Shown piece after piece: positions 29,381 through 44,110 of a DNA stretch of 64,000 nt. This DNA comes from Populus alba. Its lineage: Eukaryota; Streptophyta; Magnoliopsida; Malpighiales; Salicaceae. The notes below the pieces were generated by a model. The model had not been told where the DNA came from and did no database searches. It worked only from the letters and a program-made list of their open reading frames with translations. The stretch is taken from the NCBI RefSeq assembly GCF_005239225.2, contig NC_133299.1:6080967-6144966 (forward strand), given 5' to 3'. The position numbers and the translations under genes were made by a program. Every line of letters begins with the position of its first letter. The first letter of the stretch is position 1.

Positions 29381-32300
29381 ATGGAGAAAGGGAACACATC
29401 CTTAGCGAGAACAAGATCGGAACAGTTGGTGGAGACAGTGGCAGCGGCGTTTAAATCTCCTTCGAACAACGAGGCAATCGCAGTTTCTGATGGCAGCAGT
29501 GTCGGGACACTCTCGAGGAAGTCTAGCAAGCGGCTGATGATGGCAGCCTCACCGGGACGCAGCACTTCGGGTGGTAACAAAAACACACACATTCGGAAGT
29601 CAAGGAGTGCCCAAATGAAGTTTGACCTGGATGACGTCAGCAGCGGAGCAGCTCTAAGCCGAGCCTCTAGTGCCAGCCTGGGCTTCTCTTTCTCCTTCAC
29701 TGGCTTCAACATGCCACCTGATGATATAGCGGACTCCAAGCCGTTTAGCGACGATGATATACGTAAGTATACACACACAATATATATTTTCTTTTATAAT
29801 TCATGCAGCTACTCAGCATGTGGTTGTAGTTATTATAATTTCGTATGGTTTTTTGTGGTCCACTTGAATATATATATGGTTGGTGTACAGGTTTATTTAT
29901 CGTTCACCAGTTTTTTCTCTAGCCGAAAAGGTTTCATTCTAGAAAAGTAGACCCTTAGCTAGCCATGAAGTACAAGTCACAATGGGTTACACACCACCTG
30001 CATATTAATTTGGTGATGATCAGAACAACATAAATGTGATTTCAGGATTTCTTAAAACTAGCTTGGTTCTGTGTGTGTGTTCATGCATGCTGCTTAGTTT
30101 TCTTCAAACACCATAGTTTGAAAATGGTGTCTTTGGCATCGATGATCGAGTCCATCTCCTTGGTTCTGTGTTTTTTGGGTTTTTTTGGTATCTGGGCAAC
30201 AGAAATAGGAACACAACTTGTTTTCTTAATGTTTTTTCGTTGTATCCATGAAAAACTACTGCTTTAAACTCACTTTTATTCTAAATATAGCAGCAGGAAT
30301 CTATCCATTTATCTGAGAACTTAGCATATGATTGGTAAAGCTAAGAGCAAATATATAATCAGTGTATGTACGAGAAAGTTAGGCAGCAAGCTTCCCCAAA
30401 CTTTAAATGTGAGCGACATTTCAACAGGGAAAAAGGGCCACTTTCTGACCTTGGGAAGAAAGTGACAATGGTATCACTTCCACTTGTGAAGCCAGAGTGG
30501 TGGGTCCCTTGCCTACCAATCAAAAGAAAAAAACTGCACTTCTTCCAGTCACCCCCCCCCCCCCAGTGCGCTCTACATTATTGATCAATCTCAAGATATA
30601 AGCTACTTGTTAAATAAGCTCATATAATCTTCGTTTCAGTATCTTCTTGAGAAAAAGCTATAATAATATTATTTTAAATAATTTTTTCAAGTAACTCGGA
30701 ATCAAATCAAGTTGCTTCTAATTTGATTTTTTTAAAACTCAAATCGAACTAGAAATTGAGTTTGACAGATTAGCAAGCAGATCACTTGATGATTTTTTTT
30801 TCATATCCAAAGTTACTGGTGTTTATGGAAGGTTGATAATATCCAATCTCTTCTCATAACCATTAGCTAAGTATCCATATAGTTTCTATCTCTCTTTTTT
30901 TTCTTTCTTTACACCATTTCCGGCTCGGGGTAGCTTGATTTCGCATATCCAAATGTTTTTTGTAGTTACAAATCTACAGTACTATACTTGATCGGTATAT
31001 GGTATTTATCCTATCCTAATTTTTTGCTTTTCTTCAATAATAGATATGCTTAATCCACATCAAATCCATCTTCTGTTTTTGCAAACAAAAAAAAAAACAT
31101 TTTTGTCCTCTTGCGTCTTGTTTGCAAGTCTCGCATTTTCTTCCCGACAGTGTAAATTGTTTTCACTTGCTGATACTTCTGGGGTAATAAATCTGTTAGG
31201 AGCCGAGTCTCTTTGTCTGCATCCTCTGTACCAAGAGAGTACTGATAAGGAGGAGGCACGAATGTGATGCTGGAATAAAAGTCTTCCATATGGGCCCTGA
31301 AGCATCCTATATTTGATCATCAAAATTCAAAATGATAGATAATTGGGCCCCGAGCTCTCAGATTTTGCTGACTTGTTGCCTTTAAGTAACTTTCATTAAG
31401 GTTATTATTTCCGATGTTCTTGGCAAAAATCATTCGCCTGCTAAATCAAATGTGACTTTTGAAAATGATCTCAACACTTCTCCTTTTCTGCTGTGATCCG
31501 CTTTTGTTGATAAAACTCTTAATCTCACATGATATTTAGGTGAAGGGTTCTTTTAGAGTTGATTGACTTTGCTGGGATCTTTGAATTGTGACTATTACAG
31601 CCACATATTCGGGAATTATTGTGACCACAAAAGGGTGAAAAAAGATACGACACAAATCACTCTCTCATTTCAAGTTCAGATGTGAACTATCCGGTCATTC
31701 AACTGGCATAAGCTGGAACCAATAATTTGAAGGGGAGAAACTGGCCAAAATGGCATTACTTATAATGCTCATCACATACCACTTTCATAGCAATCCCATT
31801 CCCATGTTAGTTGTAAATCAAGAAGCAAAACAACAGCAAGTTTTACATTGAAAAATCTTGATTCTTTCATTAGTTCACAAAGCGTTATATCAATGGTTGT
31901 TGCAGCGGAGGATCTTGAAGCTGGAACCAGGAAGCCGAAATTTCAAACTGAACCTACCTTGCCAATTTACCTGAAGGTAACAAATTTTGCCATGCTGCAG
32001 GTTTCCTATCTTGTTTATTATTCTCCATGTAGAGCCAGCATGCACCGGTAGTGTTCAAACATGCCTTTCCTAATGGTACTGACACGGGTTGATGTCGATA
32101 CATTCTATTTGGACAGGCAAGGACGGGGAATTATGATCTAGCAAATCAACGCGTTCCATAGAATATGGCTAGCTAGCATGGTCAGGTTCAGTCTTGTACA
32201 GAGTTTCATTCTATATGATATTTTTGTACAAGACTCTCCCTTCTTTCCAACAAAAATAATATGCAGCACAATATCTTAACTTGCCATGACACAATTTAAC

Positions 32301-35300
32301 GGGGTCTTAAGAGAGTTCCATTAACACTTGTAAGAAACATGCATTTGAGGATAGAGCACTTGTTTTCATTAGTCTACCCAGACCAGTCCCCCAGTCGAGC
32401 CCAAGCATTGCGAAAAAGCAATGCTTGTATGTAAGGAAAGAAGGGTATGGACAGTTTTTCTTAAGTTTTTATCATACAAGACTTCATATCTGACAAGCTA
32501 TATATTGAATAATCATGTAACAATGAAAGCTGCCACCATTTACAGAACTGAACTTTGTTCTTCTTTCGGAATCTGCAGTTCACAGATGTCACATATAAGG
32601 TGATTATCAAAGGAATGACCTCAACCGAGGAGAAGGATATCTTGAATGGAATCAGTGGTTCAGTAGATCCGGGGGAAGTTTTGGCGCTTATGGGACCTTC
32701 AGGAAGTGGGAAGACAACACTTTTGAATCTGATTGGCGGAAGGTTAAATCAGACCACTGTTGGTGGTTCACTCACTTACAATGACCAACCATACTCCAAG
32801 TTTCTAAAAAGTAGGTAAGAAACTTAAATATCAGTGCATGACTGGTTAGTTACTTTCTTCACTACTGGCTGTTATAGAACTGAAATGACCTGCTATTCGT
32901 TATTGTTCCTCATCGTGATCCGTGACTGAAAATCAATGAAAAGAAACAAGAACCTGCACTCATCTAAGTTGAAATTTTTGTTACATTACATGTACGAATA
33001 GAAATTTGAATCAGTGCAAATGCACATCAAAATCATATGGCAGGATCGGATTCGTGACACAAGACGACGTTCTGTTTCCTCACCTTACAGTGAAAGAAAC
33101 ATTGACATATGCGGCCCTCCTTCGATTGCCAAAGACATTGACAAAAGAACAGAAGCAAAAACGAGCAATTGATGTCATCTATGAGCTAGGCTTAGAGAGG
33201 TAGTGAATTCTGTTTTTCATATCATCATCAACCATGAGCATAACTGTAATCATAATTCAATTCAAGAATGGTCATAAGAGAAATAAATTCAGCAGCTTCT
33301 GATTAATCTTGCTCATTCTTGAAAGCTAATTGATGTGCCCAGGTGCCAAGACACTATGATCGGAGGCTCATTTGTGCGAGGTGTGTCAGGTGGGGAGAGG
33401 AAAAGAGTTTGCATTGGCAATGAGATTATAATCAATCCTTCACTCTTGTTCCTTGATGAACCAACCTCAGGATTGGATTCTACAACTGCTTTAAGGACAG
33501 TGCAGTTGTTACAAGATATAGCAGAGGTATTCTATTTGGGATACGTATTCAAGTTTTTGTCCCTTCTCTCAAGAGATTTTGTTGGAGTGTTGCGTTTTTA
33601 TGCTACTAATTACCTGTTTCAATCTAATGGCAGGGTGGGAAAACTGTGGTGACAACAATCCACCAGCCATCGAGTAGACTCTTCCACAAATTTGACAAGT
33701 TGATTCTTCTTGGGAAAGGGAGTTTGCTTTATTTTGGAAAAGCATCAGAAGCAATGCTGTATTTCTCATCTATAGGTTGCGACCCTCTTATTGCCATGAA
33801 CCCAGCAGAGTTCTTGCTAGACCTTGCAAATGGCAATATAAATGATGTTTCTGTCCCATCTGAACTGGATGATAAAGTGCAAATAGGGAATTCAGAGGCT
33901 GAAACGAGAAACGGGAAGCCATCTCCTGCGGTTGTACATGAGGTAACGAAGTCTTATGCACGCGAATTTTTGCTTTTGTAACAAAAGCCGCTGTTTAACT
34001 AGAGAATGTTTCTGTAAAAAAAACAGTATCTCGTGGAGGCCTACGAGACTCGAGTTGCAGACAAAGAGAAGAAGAAACTTATGGTTCCTATACCCCTTGA
34101 TGAAGAGGTGAAGTCAAAAGTATCTTCCCGGAAGCGACAATGGGGTGCAAGCTGGTGGGAACAATACACGATATTGTTCTGCAGAGGAATCAAAGAAAGG
34201 CGGCATGACTATTTTAGCTGGTTGCGAATCACCCAAGTTCTCTCTACTGCAATTATCCTGGGATTACTATGGTGGAAGTCAGATAGTAGTAGCCCTAAAG
34301 GTTTGCAAGATCAGGTAAATAATGGTCCGGTCAAGATCAACCCGTGGACATTCTCATTGCCATTTAAGGCTCAAAGTTTACTAAAGCAACTCTCTGAAAA
34401 CCTATCCGAAACCATTGAATATCAGCTGAATTACCAAAAAATTAGTCTGGCTCGTAATCATAGAAGCATATTCGTTGTTTCCTGAAGCTCCTTTACACTA
34501 ATTATATCAATTCGCTAACTTAGGAAACATAAACCTTCTTGCATTACAGGCAGGGCTGCTATTCTTCATTGCTGTTTTCTGGGGATTTTTTCCAGTATTC
34601 ACAGCAATCTTCACATTTCCCCAAGAAAGAGCCATGTTGAGTAAAGAACGTGCAGCTGACATGTACAGACTAAGTGCATATTTTTTGGCGAGGACTACAA
34701 GTGACCTTCCACTTGATCTAATACTACCAGTACTTTTTCTTCTCGTCGTCTACTTCATGGCAGGCTTGAGAATCAGTGCTGCTCCCTTTTTCCTAACCAT
34801 GCTCACGGTTTTTCTCTGCATTGTTGCTGCTCAGGTAAGCCTTCTCTGCAATACTAAAGAAGAAGGGTGCCAAAAGCATAAGAAATTTATGTATTTAACC
34901 AAGCATTTCTGCATGGCAGGGACTCGGACTGGCCATTGGGGCTACCCTGATGGACTTAAAGAGGGCCACAACTCTGGCTTCAGTTACTGTGATGACCTTC
35001 ATGCTGGCTGGAGGGTATTTTGTGAAGGTGAAGTTCATCAAAGATCATTACGCACATTACTCTATATTGCTCCTCTCTAATGAAATATTTGAGTGATTTT
35101 TTCATAAATATTGAATTTTGGATTCGCACCACATGACTCATTTTCCTGACATTGCTTGACCGATAGAAAAAGATACTCGATAACCTCTACTATCAATATT
35201 GGAGTTTCAAAGCAAGCAATCAGGACTGAAATTCATTACTTCACTAAATAATAACTCTCTCCTAGAATTAGTTTTGATTCAATATTTTTTTACCTTGACA

Positions 35301-35548
35301 CAAATGATCACACATGGTCTTCACTTTTGCAGAAAGTTCCAGTATTTGTATCTTGGATCCGCTATATGTCTTTCAACTACCACACCTATAAGCTGCTTCT
35401 CAAGGTTCAATATGAACATACGACACCGGCTATAAATGGTATTGGAATAGACAGTGGTTTGACGGAAGTTGGTGCCCTGGTGGCAATGGTTTTCGGCTAC
35501 CGTCTCTTGGCTTATATTTCCTTGCGGAGAATGAAGCTTAGTGCGTAG
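29381..35548 (+). CDS. ABCG22: ABC transporter G family, ABCG22-like half transporter
   Basis: Ten exons: 29381-29762, 31906-31976, 32579-32814, 33044-33199, 33343-33526, 33634-33942, 34027-34314, 34550-34834, 34920-35027 and 35333-35548. They total 2235 nt, 744 residues (Arabidopsis ABCG22 is about 750). The N-terminus is a Ser/Arg-rich soluble extension. The nucleotide-binding domain has Walker A GPSGSGKT (190-197), signature VSGGERKR (296-303), Walker B LLFLDEP (316-322) and the H-loop His353 in TIHQPSS. A membrane domain with six predicted helices follows (from about residue 440), ending RRMKLSA. Half-size ABCG proteins dimerise in the plasma membrane. Arabidopsis ABCG22 affects stomatal closure and drought tolerance. 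The substrate is unknown here. Intron 1 is 2.1 kb and carries a C14 run near 30551. Arabidopsis keeps ABCG22 (At5g06530) next to the PPR/JMJ22 pair, which supports orthology. Confidence 0.94.
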
Positions 35549-36283
35549 TAAGCTACAATATTCAGAGCAATTATGGGCTTCCACGTTGACTTCAAAGATC
35601 TATTCCATGAAAACTTGCATTCCACGGATCAGAAAAAGGGATACAAGCGATGGCTACCAATCCAGAGATATCAAATTTTCAGCTCCAAGAAGATTTTTGG
35701 ATAGCAAAGGCCTCAACGACAACATTTATGCATTATCTTAGCCATGTGAGACGATTTTTACATGTGGAGAATTCCTAGAAATGTTATCACGTCATAAGAA
35801 GTTCAAATTCACAAGCTTATCTTTTATATTAATAAATGCAGTAATGTAATGATTGTTACATACCTAGCTATGACTCGAGCATATCTATTGAAATTAGTAA
35901 ATTCTAAAAGTGTGTGAATGAAGAACATGGTAAGGCATATGATTTGATGGTACTTTATTACTGTATTCCTCAAAAGAAAATTGCCAACAGTAACCGCCAA
36001 ATACACAGATAGACCCACCAGTAATTTCTAATCAGACACCAAATTGAGAGGGAAAAACGAAGAGCAAAAATCTTACATATTCATCCCTCAACAGCTCTGT
36101 AAGATTGATCCAGCCAAATCTTACCTGCAGTGATTCGACCAACAAGCTTTGTGACAGGCCTGTTGGCAATTTTACTTGGCTTTAACCTCTTATAGGTTAT
36201 TTCCACTCAGTAATTGATTATTGACCTGTGTTTTTACGGGTAAAAATGTCTTGATGTGGGTAACGTTATTCTTTTCTCTGTTC
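35549..36283. other. Convergent intergenic region ABCG22/CRTISO
   Basis: 0.73 kb holding the 3' UTRs of two convergent genes. aataaatgca at about 35830 could be a polyadenylation signal for ABCG22. No other gene seen. Confidence 0.5.
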
Positions 36284-39200
36284 TCATGCCAAGGTCCTTA
36301 ACCAGCCAAGAAGCCGAAGGAGAGCAGCATCCAGTACAGGAGACCTTTTCTCAATGCCTGTGATAAAATTAAAAAATCTAGTCATTTAAAAGAATGTAAG
36401 AGGCTAATAAAGTTGACATGCAAATTACTTTTTGTCCTAGCACCTAAAGGTAGGATAGTATTTGAATAGATCTCGGGAAAAAAAAAAAAAGAAAAAAAAA
36501 AACACCTTGAAGGCTTGAAGGTTTATTGGGGTTGGTATTCATTACATCCTCAATGGAGATACTACATATCTATAATGTCTACTATGATCTAACCATGCTC
36601 TCGCAAATGGTTAGCTGAACTATCAAAACCTATTTAGAATGAGAAAAAGGTTTCTAGCTTACCAATATCAGCAGCTACTCGATGAGCACACATTACTCCT
36701 GAAAAAGCTACAGCTATCACGCCCTGTCCTGGAAAGCAGCTATCGCCAACACAGTAAAGACCATCTACAGCCTGCAAGTTTCATCATGTCATGACCCAAC
36801 CCAATTGACAGACTTGAGAGGAAGGGGCTATTAACGCTCCATCCAGTGTTAATGGCATTTCACTTTTGGAGGGAGAGGACCAGAGAAGTCAAGTAAGAAA
36901 GTGATGCGCCATTGGTGAAGGGAAGAGGCTAATAGCCTCAAGAGTATTTCTTACTTCAATGATTTCAAAACCAACAATTACTGTGACATTCATGACAGGT
37001 CATGATTGGACTTACCGTCGTATTGAATGGCATTCCCAATAAACCTTTAGGAGTTCTGCGTGGCATTGGTCCATAAGTACCCTTATCACGAGCCAGGTAC
37101 CGCCTGTGCGTCTTGGGTGAACCCACCTGCCATGATTGCATGTACTTTTAAAGGCCAGATCAGATTTGAAGGACTAAAGAGTCGAAGATAAGCATGGTAT
37201 TCCTTTCACTGACACTTGGAACATGAGATATTTGAATGAGCTCCCACCAAATAAAGCATGCAGTTATTAAAGTAAAAAATGGATAGGAGGGATGTCTTAT
37301 TCAAATGTAAAGAAATTCGTGGATTTAAAGCCTCTCAAAGGATCAATCACTTGATGTTGGTTAATGAACTTATTTGTATCATTCAGGGCTTGTGTCCATA
37401 AGGTATGATCATCTCCTTCTCATCGGCCATCACCTGACACAATTTATCTTCTTTACATTCTTCAATGTATATGTACTTGCATAATAATGTGATATATACC
37501 TCCATGAAAGCAATTGATGATCTGATCCCGGGAAAAAGTTTCTTCTCCAATCTGCTTATAATCTCATCAGCCACAACCTTCTTCTTGGCCTCATAGTCCT
37601 TTGTCGAGAGTCCCTAAACAGTTTAATCCAGCAATTAGGAATTTAGCTGACAGGGGGAGGGAGGGATATAAGACATTTAAGTAATACTGTTCACTTAAAA
37701 GTTACGGTATTGAACCTCCCAGTCTTCAATGGAAGATGTTGTAAATATGTGAAGTATATGATGGCCTTCAGGAGCCAATGACGAATCAAGAACAGTTGGA
37801 ATGCTTAGAAATATGCTTCCATAAGGCTCCTCTAATCTTGCCCAGTCATCCTACGACATAAATGAAAGAATTAAAGTTAAACGTATCAAGTTCACAATTC
37901 CAGATAAATGGTCTCAGTTTGTGAGCAAATGAATACCTCAAGCACAAAATGGTGGCAATCTGTATCTGGTGGTAGAACCTCGGCTTTAACACCCATGTGA
38001 ATGGAAAGAAAAGATGGAGCCTTAACATAAACTTTTTGGAAATTTTCTTCTTCTTTTGGAAGGGTTTCTCCTTTTAACAACTTCCCTGCGACACATTTTG
38101 CTTCATAATAACTAAAAGTCCAGTGTAGCGAAAGCAGCTGAAGGTTATGGTACGATCAAATAAATTAAAATGACAGAATCTTCCAAAACTAACCAAAGGT
38201 ATCCCATCTAGTAGCATTTGAGATTATGGTTTTTCCAAAGAACTCCCTTCCATCTGAAAGCCTTACTCCTACCTACCAAATTCATCTGAAACTAACATAA
38301 ATAACAAAAACAATTTTTTTTTTCATGTATAAAATCAAGTATTCCAATTCTAGCATCATTTATCCACTAGGTCAAACTCACAGCCTTTCCATGCTCAAGA
38401 ATGATGTTGGTCACATTTGCCCTGTAAAGTATTTCACTGCCCTGATCAACCAGACCTTTTGATAAGGACTTCGCAATTCCACCAACCCCACCAACAGGGT
38501 AATTGATCCCTCCAAAATGCCTATCACATAGGACCTGGTGCCAATAGGAAAAAAAAGGATAAGAACATGCATAAGAGGGGTCAAAAGTTATTTAAATTGC
38601 TCACCATGGCCGCATTGATCATTGGAGTCTGCAAAGCATTGACTGTGCTCACTATGAAACACTGCAGAAAAACAACAGACAGAACATCTTTTGATATTGT
38701 AACTCTCTGTAGATAACCAAAGCTGATAAAATCAAAAGAATTTTATCAAGGATTTGAAGTTTCAGTATTGCACCTCTGCATCAATGAAAGACAATAACTG
38801 AGGATCCTTCATGTACTTCCGAGCAATATCTCCAGCATTTTGAGGAAGGTAATAAGCTACACAGAATAGAAGTGTCACATTAGAGAAGTTCCAAAGAAGG
38901 GACCAATTAGTTTTTGTTTAAATGCATAAAAAAAGTCATGACAGTAAAAAGAACAGGAAAACAAAGGTTTAGAAAATAAGAATTTGTCTCATTGCTCTAG
39001 TTCTCTACGAAGAGGAAAAACATGTATGACAAAAGGGACTTAACGAAGGATATGGAAAAGAGAACACAAGGACCAGAAGTGCTGTGACTTTCAATATTGA
39101 CAGTCCTAAGCCCCATCCTCAGAACTAGCCAGAAGATCATGATAAACATCTGTAACAGGTTTAAGTGAATCAAAACATTTTCTCGATATGATATCAAAGA

Positions 39201-41064
39201 ATGCTACAAAATCTTTTGGGGCCAGCACGTTGTCTTTTAAGCAGTCAATCTGAAAGTAATGTAAGTAGTGCTGCAGTTGTCAAGTAATTGAGAGTTCCCC
39301 AAAATCTTATGTGGAGGATACAGTACTTTATTTTAAGCTATTGTAGCAATAGCTTTGAACATTAAGAGAAGTTTTGGTAATTACAAAATCTTATGGAACT
39401 TAAAAAATATAATTACATCGTCTTCACTTTCAAAAATAATTTTACAATTCCATTAAAACCTGATTGCAAAAATCTGCAACAGTTTTCCTTAATCAAATGA
39501 TGCACAAAAGATATCCTGATTGGAGCAAGTAAACAGCCATAAACAGCATCTATTGATGCAGACCTATTGAGAATGTAACAAACTCACATTCAAATCAATT
39601 ATAAATTTGAGTGAAGGAAAGAAAGAATACCCAGTGTCAAGCATTCAAGAGGTTTCTGAAAAAATTGTCCAAACAGGTAGATTGGCTCCTCAAGTGACTT
39701 CAGTTCCAGAGAGTTCAAGGCATTGAATATCTACCCGATAAAATATATGCTGGTGTAAGTAAAGATCAACTAGTAGAAGCAAAATGATGATAGGTAAGCA
39801 TTCACCTCAATCCATGTACCTTCCAGCATTCACCGTAGAATTTAAGGATCCCATCCTTTTCATGGGGAAATTTAGCAGCAAGTTCTGAGATGAAGTCGAT
39901 GTACTCTCTGTGAACTTGAACAGAAAGGTCATTGGGTAGATGAAAATGGACAGTAGTTGGGTCAGGAATCACCTCCATTTCACAGCCAACTGCTGCCAAT
40001 GCCCTTGTTATCAAATTTAGGTTGCCCTGCGCAAATTTGAGGCACATAATCCGTAAGACCTTTGTGATTGACCAAAGCACATTGTAAATAGAAGTAAGAA
40101 AGAGATAGCTCAGTTAGCACAATAAGGACAAATAAACAACAAAAAACTTTAAGTTTAGGAGTTCTAAACGCATTGAGCTCAAATTCCTAACTTATAGTCT
40201 GATAAACTTAAGCAAAAACCTATAAGCTTGGCAAAATCTACTTAAACCTATTCCAAAAAATTTGTATCCAACAATTCATCAAAGAGAAAATTGTATCTGA
40301 TAATTTTTTTCATTATCTTCTCTCCGTGAAAATTTGCTCATTGGTGATTGGATGGAATTCTTGTACAGGTTACTTAATTTCTCATTTCTCCCAAAAACCA
40401 TCCAAGTGCTCCCAAACACAATTAGAATTTTCAACATCAGACCAAACGGCATTACAATCTTCTTTAAACTCGATCAGTAACATCGATTTTTTCATCAAAA
40501 AAATCAATTCATTAACAAACAAATAATAATAAAAAAAAAACACTGCACACATGACAAATAACGAAAGAGAAGAACTAAACAATATCAACTGACCTTATCA
40601 CTGAAACCAAACATAACAGAAGAGCCAACATCAAAAGTATATCCATCCCTCTCATAATACCCAGAACTCCCACCAGGAATCACATACTTCTCCAAGACCA
40701 AAACTTTAGCTCCCTTCACTGCCAACTGTGTAGCAGCAACCAACCCACCGATACCAGACCCAATAACAATTGCATCGTAATTGCTCCTCTCTCTACCCAA
40801 CTCTCCATTTCCATCAACATCCACCTCTTTATCCACAGTCAACACTGACTTTGACCTCAAAACAAAGTCCTTATTCAACTTTACTTTACCAAGATTGTCA
40901 ATTTTGCCTTTTATGTTTCTGGGTACAATATAACCATCGAGAACTGAGGTTCGGACAGGTTCTATAGACAGAATCCTATGTTTTTGGCTTCTGGATTTGG
41001 AACTCCCTAACTGGACAGTATTGAACTGGCCAAAAAATAGGGAATTCTTGAACCCTAAACTCAT
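36284..41064 (-). CDS. CRTISO: Carotenoid isomerase (prolycopene isomerase), chloroplast
   Basis: Thirteen exons on the minus strand: 41064-40594, 40026-39820, 39730-39631, 38856-38774, 38661-38605, 38534-38382, 38272-38194, 38085-37937, 37850-37716, 37613-37500, 37126-37016, 36771-36663 and 36357-36284. They total 1842 nt, 613 residues, the normal CRTISO length. A Ser/Arg-rich plastid transit peptide leads ([14 protein letters not shown]...). The dinucleotide (FAD) fold follows: [16 protein letters not shown] (G102-x-G104-x-x-G107), with acidic E125 ending the second strand. Further family blocks are [18 protein letters not shown], and near the C-terminus [14 protein letters not shown]. The enzyme converts tetra-cis-lycopene (prolycopene) to all-trans-lycopene before cyclisation, in plastid membranes, using reduced FAD. 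The alternative is a CRTISO-like paralogue, but the text follows true CRTISO. All junctions are in frame. Confidence 0.95.
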
Positions 41065-44000
41065 GTTACTAAATAGCTATTAACTATAACTAAAATCCAA
41101 CGTTCTTTGGGTGTCCAAAGATTAAAAAGATAGAATCTTTTCTTGTTTTGATTTATGGGGGGTCGAAGAAATAATAGTTACTGTTTTGATTTAGTAAATG
41201 GGTGGAGAGTGAATAAGAAAGAAACTTTTTTGGGGCTCTTTATGAGGAGGAAAAAGAAGGGGGGGCTAGCAGTTAGGTGATGTTGCTGTATTTGGAAATA
41301 TTGGTTAAGGATTCCTGTCCATGATTCTTTCGTCTTCTGAGACCAGACAAGGACCATCGATGTTCAAATGGTTGTGTTATTTTAAGTTAACGGTTGGAGG
41401 ATGTGTAGTGCTTGGATTACATTGGCCGTTGGGATTTTGTCGAGTAGTGGTGGTGTTGCTACTATAATAAAGATTTTGATAGTTTTAGTTTTTTAAAGTA
41501 TTTTATTTAAAAATAAATTAAAAAATATATATTTTTAATTAAATCTCAAACACAAGTTTCATTGTATATAGTAATTATTAAAAAGTTATATCACTCTGTT
41601 GCGGGCTAGATTAAAAATTAATTTTAAACTTTTAATATTGTTAATGAATTTTTTAGATTAAAAAAAACATGTTTAATAGAGAACGTGATGCTTGTTTTTA
41701 ATTGAATAAATAAAAAAATTATTGTTGAAAATAAATGTTAAAAAAATTATTTATTCTAACTATAAAACCTAACCAGTTTAAACTCTTCAATATTTTATTT
41801 AAAATGTTATTAATAGCATAAGATTAGGGCAATAATAAAAAAGAGAAAGATGATGGATTATAATTGAATTTGTTTTAAAATTTATTGGTTGTTTTTATTT
41901 TTAATTTTTTGATTCATGTGTGTTGTGTTGTAAAAAAAAAAGGTTTGTATTCAATTTTAATTTAATTTATTTAGTTTATTATCATGGATTTGAAACTAAA
42001 AAAAAAAGGATCTAAATGTGAAAAAAAAGGAGTATGATTGTGGAAAAAGAAGAAGCAAAAATGGTGGTTCGAGGAAGAAGAAGATGTAGAAGTTATAAGG
42101 GCACTTGGTATATCAAAACTATTATAATGGTAATTCTGTAATATTTCAAACTCTTTTGTTGACTGAGTTGGCAAATTTTTTAACTGATATATAAAGTAAA
42201 GATAACCATGTAAACAATAGAATGTAAAATTTATTTTGTCAAAACTATAGTTGCAAAGTGTAACTATGCTAAAAGATAAGAGTTTTTATATAATTTTTCT
42301 TTTATTTTTTATTTGAGTGTCTCTATTTTGTATTTTTGCTATTTAAGATTACGAGATGTTTTTTTTTTTTAAAAAAAATATTTATGGAAGTTTTTATCAA
42401 ATGCATACATAGTCATTAAATTGATACATTTGCGTTTTGATGTGTAGCAAGTATGTATGAACATTCTCACTTTATTTCTAATTAGTGTGTTTTTTTTTTC
42501 TTTCTATTTTAAGTATTCTTTTTTTACTATTTGAGGTCTACAATTTTAAAACTCTGTCAATTTAGTGCCTCTACTTTTAAAAGCCAGTAAATGTTTACCT
42601 TCAATCTAATGTAGGCTATATTTGACTAAAATTAAATAAAATTGAAAATTAAAACAACAAAATAGTAATAACTAGGTAAGAAAATAAAACACACACACAC
42701 ACACAAAAAGAAAGAATAAAAGGCCTCAAAAAAAATTGTGGATCATAATTGATTAGGATAAGAAAATAAAGAAAAAAAAATGTAAAAAAATGTGTGTGTA
42801 TTCAAATGAGATCAAAGGTTTTATAGAAAAAATGTTACATACATAAAATTTTACAAAAGAGTTTTTTTGGGTTAAATAATGATTTTTTATAAGAACTTTT
42901 TGGTAGGGATGAGCAAAAAAACCAAAAAAATCGATTAAACCTAGAAAACTGAAAAAAAAAACTAAAAAAAATCAATAAAAATTTTGAAAAAATCAAGCCA
43001 AACCAATTTGAACCAGTTTTTATCTTAAAAAACCGAAAATCGAACTGAAAACTTGTGAATTTTCAGTTTCAATTTAAAAGAAAAACAATTTAATTTTGTG
43101 ATTTTTTTTTTAATAAAAATTGAACTGAAAATGATCATCCCTTATTTTTTGGTTTATATGAAAGTAAAGGAAACTAAGTTGATATGATTTTTTTTATTTG
43201 TAAGTCATTTTTATTCTTATTTATTTTTTGAATAAATTTTTATTTCTTTATTGTTTTAATTTTAAGTTTTATTTAACACAGACAAACTTGACCTTCATAA
43301 AAATGAGAAGCGGATATTTATTAGCTTTTAAAATTAAAAGCAATCAAATGATAAATTCCTGAAAATATAAACACTCAAATAGCAAAAATATAAAAGTTTA
43401 TGTACTATATAAAAAAACGAAAGAACTTAATTAGAAATAAAATGAATATTTGATATACACTTGGTTTTACACATCAGCAAAATAGCATAGAAATTTAAAG
43501 AACATGTCGGCATGTGTTTGATGGAACCTAATAAAAATAATTAGTTAAAAAATATAAATTTCACACACTCAAATAACAAAAATAAAAAAATTATAATATA
43601 AAAAAAGAAAAAGTAAATTTGCATACTAAATATATGATAAATTTAATTTTTTATAACTGGGATTTATTTTTGTGGTGGTAAAATGACTTTGTAAAATTTT
43701 GAATTTTTTTTTTAAAATTTTTTAATGTATTAATATTAAAAATAAAAATAAAATTTTAATATATTTTTAAAAAAACAACTATTATAATCCATTACTTTGT
43801 GATTTCCTTCTTCATAATTTTTTTCTAGTTTTTTTCTCATATATTATTCGACCACACGAACAGGATCACCAGCTTCCCATTGGGATCACTGGCCCCCACT
43901 AATCCATGTGGCCTTCTCATTTTTGCACAAGTGTCCAAAAAAGGTTTTTTAATGAATTTTTTGTGTGTAGTTAGTTTCATTCTCTTTCTTTCTCCACTTG

Positions 44001-44110
44001 TGTAGGATTATTAATCTTTCACTTCACAAACGAACGAAGCGCCAACGAATTTGGATCCAATACGAGATCATCACATCACAGCAGCAGCTGCACAAAATAT
44101 TAAGAAAAGG
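41065..44110. other. Divergent intergenic region CRTISO/SPP
   Basis: About 3 kb. 41065-41300 is probably the CRTISO promoter and leader. 41460-43850 is very AT-rich, with a (CA)n run at about 42692-42706 and a MITE-like phrase near 43690-43790 (aatgtattaatattaaaaat). 43850-43930 is a less AT-rich patch. The probable SPP first (untranslated) exon ends at 44110. No coding gene recognised. Confidence 0.5.

Noticed and set aside
29374..29778. 134-codon minus-strand frame over ABCG22 exon 1
   Set aside because: Antisense shadow of the Ser-rich first exon; no independent evidence.
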